DNA from: L227-5C sp038209275
Lineage (GTDB): Bacteria > Chloroflexota > Chloroflexia > Chloroheliales > Chloroheliaceae
Direction of reading: 5' to 3'
Assembly: GCA_038209275.1 (NCBI GenBank)
Contig: JBBQXW010000147.1
Location: 1-16,405, forward strand
DNA: 16,405 bases
How positions within the stretch are numbered: the first letter of the stretch is position 1; each line of letters begins with the position of its first letter. Shown piece by piece: positions 14,656 to 16,405 of this stretch. Position numbers and translations under genes: made by a program. The notes below the pieces were generated by a model. The model saw nothing but the letters and a program-made list of their open reading frames with translations, searched no databases and was not told the DNA's origin.

Positions 14656-14672
14656 CACTCATTACTCATCAT
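14643..14672 (-). repeat. GAGTGAT heptad array overlapping the membrane-gene start
   Basis: On the minus strand the sequence is AATGATGAGTAATGAGTGAT, then GAGTGATGAG. The predicted starts GTG 14658 and ATG 14655 lie in the array. It also makes a mini reading frame ATG ATG AGT AAT GAG TGA at 14672-14655, whose stop overlaps the main ATG in a TGATG arrangement. Confidence 0.75.
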
Positions 14673-14733
14673 TCCTACCGCCCGCATTTTATCATATTTC
14701 AAGGCAGTGCCTATTTGTAAAGAGGTAAATTTC

Positions 14734-14952
14734 GTAGGGGCGAAGCGCATATGCCCTTTTGACCTGACACAAGGCTAGAGTGTACTGTTCTACCACATCA
14801 GCACCCGGCCTATTCTGGAATATCGCAACCTACTGAGTAATCGGTCTGATTGCAAAGCCCTGTTTTGCACCAGGGTCGCGCTGTTCCAGAACACTTAGGG
14901 GTGCTGATATAGTGGAACAATACACTAGAGGGCGTATGCGATTCGCCCCTAC
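14734..14952. repeat. Second copy of the GTAGGGGCG palindromic repeat, interrupted
   Basis: The arms 14734-14755 and 14931-14952 are close copies of the repeat at 1121-1189. Without the inserted element and one CTAGAG, the spacer would be about 23 nt, close to the 21 nt of the intact copy. That supports a secondary insertion. Confidence 0.82.
14781..14924. mobile_element. 144-bp MITE-like element with 26-bp terminal inverted repeats and CTAGAG duplication
   Basis: The ends TGTACTGTTC... (14781-14806) and the reverse complement of 14899-14924 match at 22 of 26 positions. The pairing goes on less perfectly inward (TTCTGGAA 14813-14820 with TTCCAGAA 14884-14891), so the whole element could fold back. 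The hexamer CTAGAG flanks it on both sides (14775-14780, 14925-14930), a direct target-site duplication. It has no reading frame. The transposase family cannot be named from this alone. Confidence 0.8.
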
Positions 14953-14998
14953 GAAATTTACCTCTGCCAATTTAGGCACTCCTTTTCAGACATGGGTC

Positions 14999-15027
14999 TT
15001 GTCATCCTAACCTCAGCATACTATACT
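14999..15027 (+). promoter_or_regulatory. Sigma-70-type promoter of the Nramp transporter gene
   Basis: TTGTCA (14999-15004) and TATACT (15022-15027), each 5 of 6, are spaced by 17 nt. The predicted start is about 15034, giving a leader of about 150 nt. Confidence 0.7.
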
Positions 15028-15033
15028 AGGCGA

Positions 15034-15182
15034 CGGCGCAAGCGCCAATGCTAATTTATCATTCTACAGCCATCATTTAGATTTTTCGCTTATAAGCAAG
15101 CGAAACCTTGAAAATTAGCTTTTTGAAAATTTTTTGGCAAAAAATTTTCAAAAAAGTTAATCTATGAACGAAAGAGGCGGTA
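15034..15182 (+). promoter_or_regulatory. Structured leader of the Nramp gene
   Basis: Three hairpins lie in the predicted leader: GGCGC-AA-GCGCC (15035-15046), TTCGCTT/AAGCGAA (15085-15104), and a long AT-rich stem 15120-15135/15139-15154 with loop GGC, extendable to 15115-15160 with one bulge. The last ends just before the ribosome binding site (GAGG 15174-15177). It may regulate the gene, but I recognise no known riboswitch. The 524-base gap 14659-15182 otherwise holds the nested repeats. Confidence 0.5.
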
Positions 15183-16405
15183 TTGGCAAAAGATACTCGC
15201 GAAAATAAAGAGCAGGTCAACCCGCTACCAGGGCCAGACCGGGAAGTGGTGCGGGCCGGAACAGCCCCGAAAGGTGAGGGCCGCACCGGGCGACGGCGGC
15301 GTAACTGGCTGTTTTATTTAACCATTCTGGGCCCTGGCCTGATTGCCGCGAACGCCGGAAATGATGCGGGCGGTGTCTTCACTTACTCGCTGATGGGCGC
15401 ACAGTACGGCTTTGAAATGCTGTGGGTAATGGTCGTGGTCGGCATTGGCGTGGGCATCGTACAGGAGATGTGCGCCCGGATGGGGGCGGCGACGGGCAAA
15501 GGCTTGTCCGATTTGATTCGGGAGAATTTCGGGATACGCTGGACGGTGCTGGTTATGCTGGCGCTCTTGATTGCCAACGCTTCAATTGTTATTTCGGAGT
15601 TCGTTGGTATCGCGGCGGCTGGACAGATTTTTGGTATTCCCGGCTGGATTAGCGCGCCCCTGGCGGGAGTGGGCCTGTGGCTATTAATCGTGCGCGGCTC
15701 ATATGAGCGGGTCGAGAAATTCTTTTTATTCTTTACGCTGGCCTTTTTTGCCTATATTATCGCTGCTTTTATGGCGAATCCGCCCTGGGGTGATGTGCTG
15801 TACCATACCGTTGTGCCAAGCATCCGCCCCGATGGGCAGTATGTCCAGCTACTGATGGGCGCTATCGGCACGACTATCAGCCCCTACATGCAGCTTTTCA
15901 TTCAATCTTCGGTGGTCGAAAAAGGCACGACCATGCGCGATTACAAGTACGAGCGCATCGGAGTTTATTCGGGGTCGGCTTTCTCGATTATCATTGCCTA
16001 TTTTATTATCGTGGCAACCGGGGCGACCTTGTTCAAGACCAGCAATGGACAGGGCTTTCCGCTAGAATCGGCAACCCAGGCGGCGCTGGCGCTTGAGCCA
16101 GTCCTGGGCAAATCGGCGGAATATATCTTTGCCGCCGGGCTATTGGGCGCATCGTTACTGGCGGCGGGGGTGCTGCCCCTGGCAACTTCGTATTCGATTA
16201 CTGAATCGCTGGGCTTCGAGAACGGGGTCAACCGCAAATTTAACGAAGCCCCGGTCTTTTGGGGCATATTTACCGGGCTGATTGGGATTAGCGTACTGGT
16301 TGCCGCCATCCCGAATTTGCCGATAGTCCAGATTTTGCTGAACATCTATGTGCTGAACGGCATTATTTTACCGTTTATTCTGGTAGCGGTGTTGTTGCTA
16401 ATTAA
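15183..16405 (+). CDS. Nramp-family divalent metal transporter with non-canonical metal site (3' end outside window)
   Basis: The frame is open from TTG 15183 to the window edge with no stop; 407 codons are visible. GAGG at 15174-15177 fits the TTG. After a 40-residue charged N-terminus the transporter begins at LFYLTILGPGLIAANAGNDA. In Nramp proteins TM1 has the metal-binding DPGN motif; here the aligned residues are DAGG (61-64). In TM6 the usual MPH is SPY (233-235, in GTTISPYMQLF). At least nine hydrophobic segments are visible. The loss of the Met and His suggests a substrate other than Mn or Fe, perhaps Mg as in Nramp-related magnesium transporters. Family membership is secure; substrate is inference. 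Confidence 0.85.
   Translation, partial: MAKDTRENKEQVNPLPGPDREVVRAGTAPKGEGRTGRRRRNWLFYLTILGPGLIAANAGNDAGGVFTYSLMGAQYGFEMLWVMVVVGIGVGIVQEMCARMGAATGKGLSDLIRENFGIRWTVLVMLALLIANASIVISEFVGIAAAGQIFGIPGWISAPLAGVGLWLLIVRGSYERVEKFFLFFTLAFFAYIIAAFMANPPWGDVLYHTVVPSIRPDGQYVQLLMGAIGTTISPYMQLFIQSSVVEKGTTMRDYKYERIGVYSGSAFSIIIAYFIIVATGATLFKTSNGQGFPLESATQAALALEPVLGKSAEYIFAAGLLGASLLAAGVLPLATSYSITESLGFENGVNRKFNEAPVFWGIFTGLIGISVLVAAIPNLPIVQILLNIYVLNGIILPFILVAVLLLI

Larger units (their letters stand above)
14706..14980. repeat. Outer palindrome with nested repeats (three layers)
   Basis: The arms 14706-14733 and 14953-14980 pair without a gap (all of GAGGTAAATTTC, and most bases outside it). Directly inside is the GTAGGGGCG palindrome (14734-14952), and inside that a MITE-like element (14781-14924). 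If the inner layers are removed, the outer arms meet at TTC|GAA. The region lies upstream of both the minus-strand membrane gene and the Nramp gene. Confidence 0.8.

Noticed and set aside
9674..14672. The regular short repeats as a CRISPR array.
   Set aside because: Units are 7 bp tandem without spacers, and no cas genes are present.
15164..15208. ATG at 15164 as the transporter start.
   Set aside because: It is in another frame and meets TAA after 14 codons; the transporter frame starts at TTG 15183.

Overview
This 16.4 kb window looks like a chromosomal piece of a bacterium. GC content is intermediate, the genes are ordinary housekeeping or membrane genes, and the intergenic DNA is unusually rich in repeats. 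The mix is most like a Chloroflexota genome: a DnaE tail with an acidic linker and a C-terminal domain, tandem Uma2 nucleases, large GT-C-like membrane proteins and dispersed palindromic repeats. That assignment is inference from style and protein families, not proof.

Layout. Position 2-1057 is the C-terminal end of DnaE (DNA polymerase III alpha). A small membrane protein (1439-1870) and an AlkA-type DNA glycosylase (2101-3096) follow, separated by palindromic repeats and ended by two overlapping hairpin terminators. A minus-strand FAD-dependent oxidoreductase (3635-5440) and a small anchored protein (5597-6142) come next. They are divergent from a class I methyltransferase (6340-7170) with a near-perfect sigma-70 promoter. 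Then come two tandem Uma2-family nuclease paralogues (7405-8001, 8048-8641), a small unknown protein (8695-9051) and a CoA-binding protein (9153-9671). Two large polytopic membrane proteins converge (9739-12249 plus, 12307-14655 minus). The window ends inside an Nramp-family transporter (15183 to the edge) that has no stop codon in the window.

The striking part is the repeats. Several sequence families share an exact 7-bp period: TTTACGA, AAAATTC, AATCGTC, AGAAGTC, CTGACAA/TCAGTTG, AAACCAG/AAATTAG and GAGTGAT. They occur in two settings. First, they abut or overlap the starts of three genes; in the methyltransferase, eight heptads form essentially the whole predicted 5' UTR. Second, they form in-frame composite inserts in hydrophilic loops of both large membrane proteins, always in the orientation that avoids stop codons. 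They resemble the heptanucleotide STRR repeats known from cyanobacteria.

A second highlight is at 14706-14980. A 144-bp element with 26-bp inverted ends and a 6-bp target duplication sits inside a dispersed palindrome, which itself sits in the centre of another palindrome. Other points are two perfect 64- and 68-bp palindromes, a glycosylase with Glu at the usual catalytic Asp position, and an Nramp homologue in which both metal-site motifs are altered (DAGG for DPGN, SPY for MPH).
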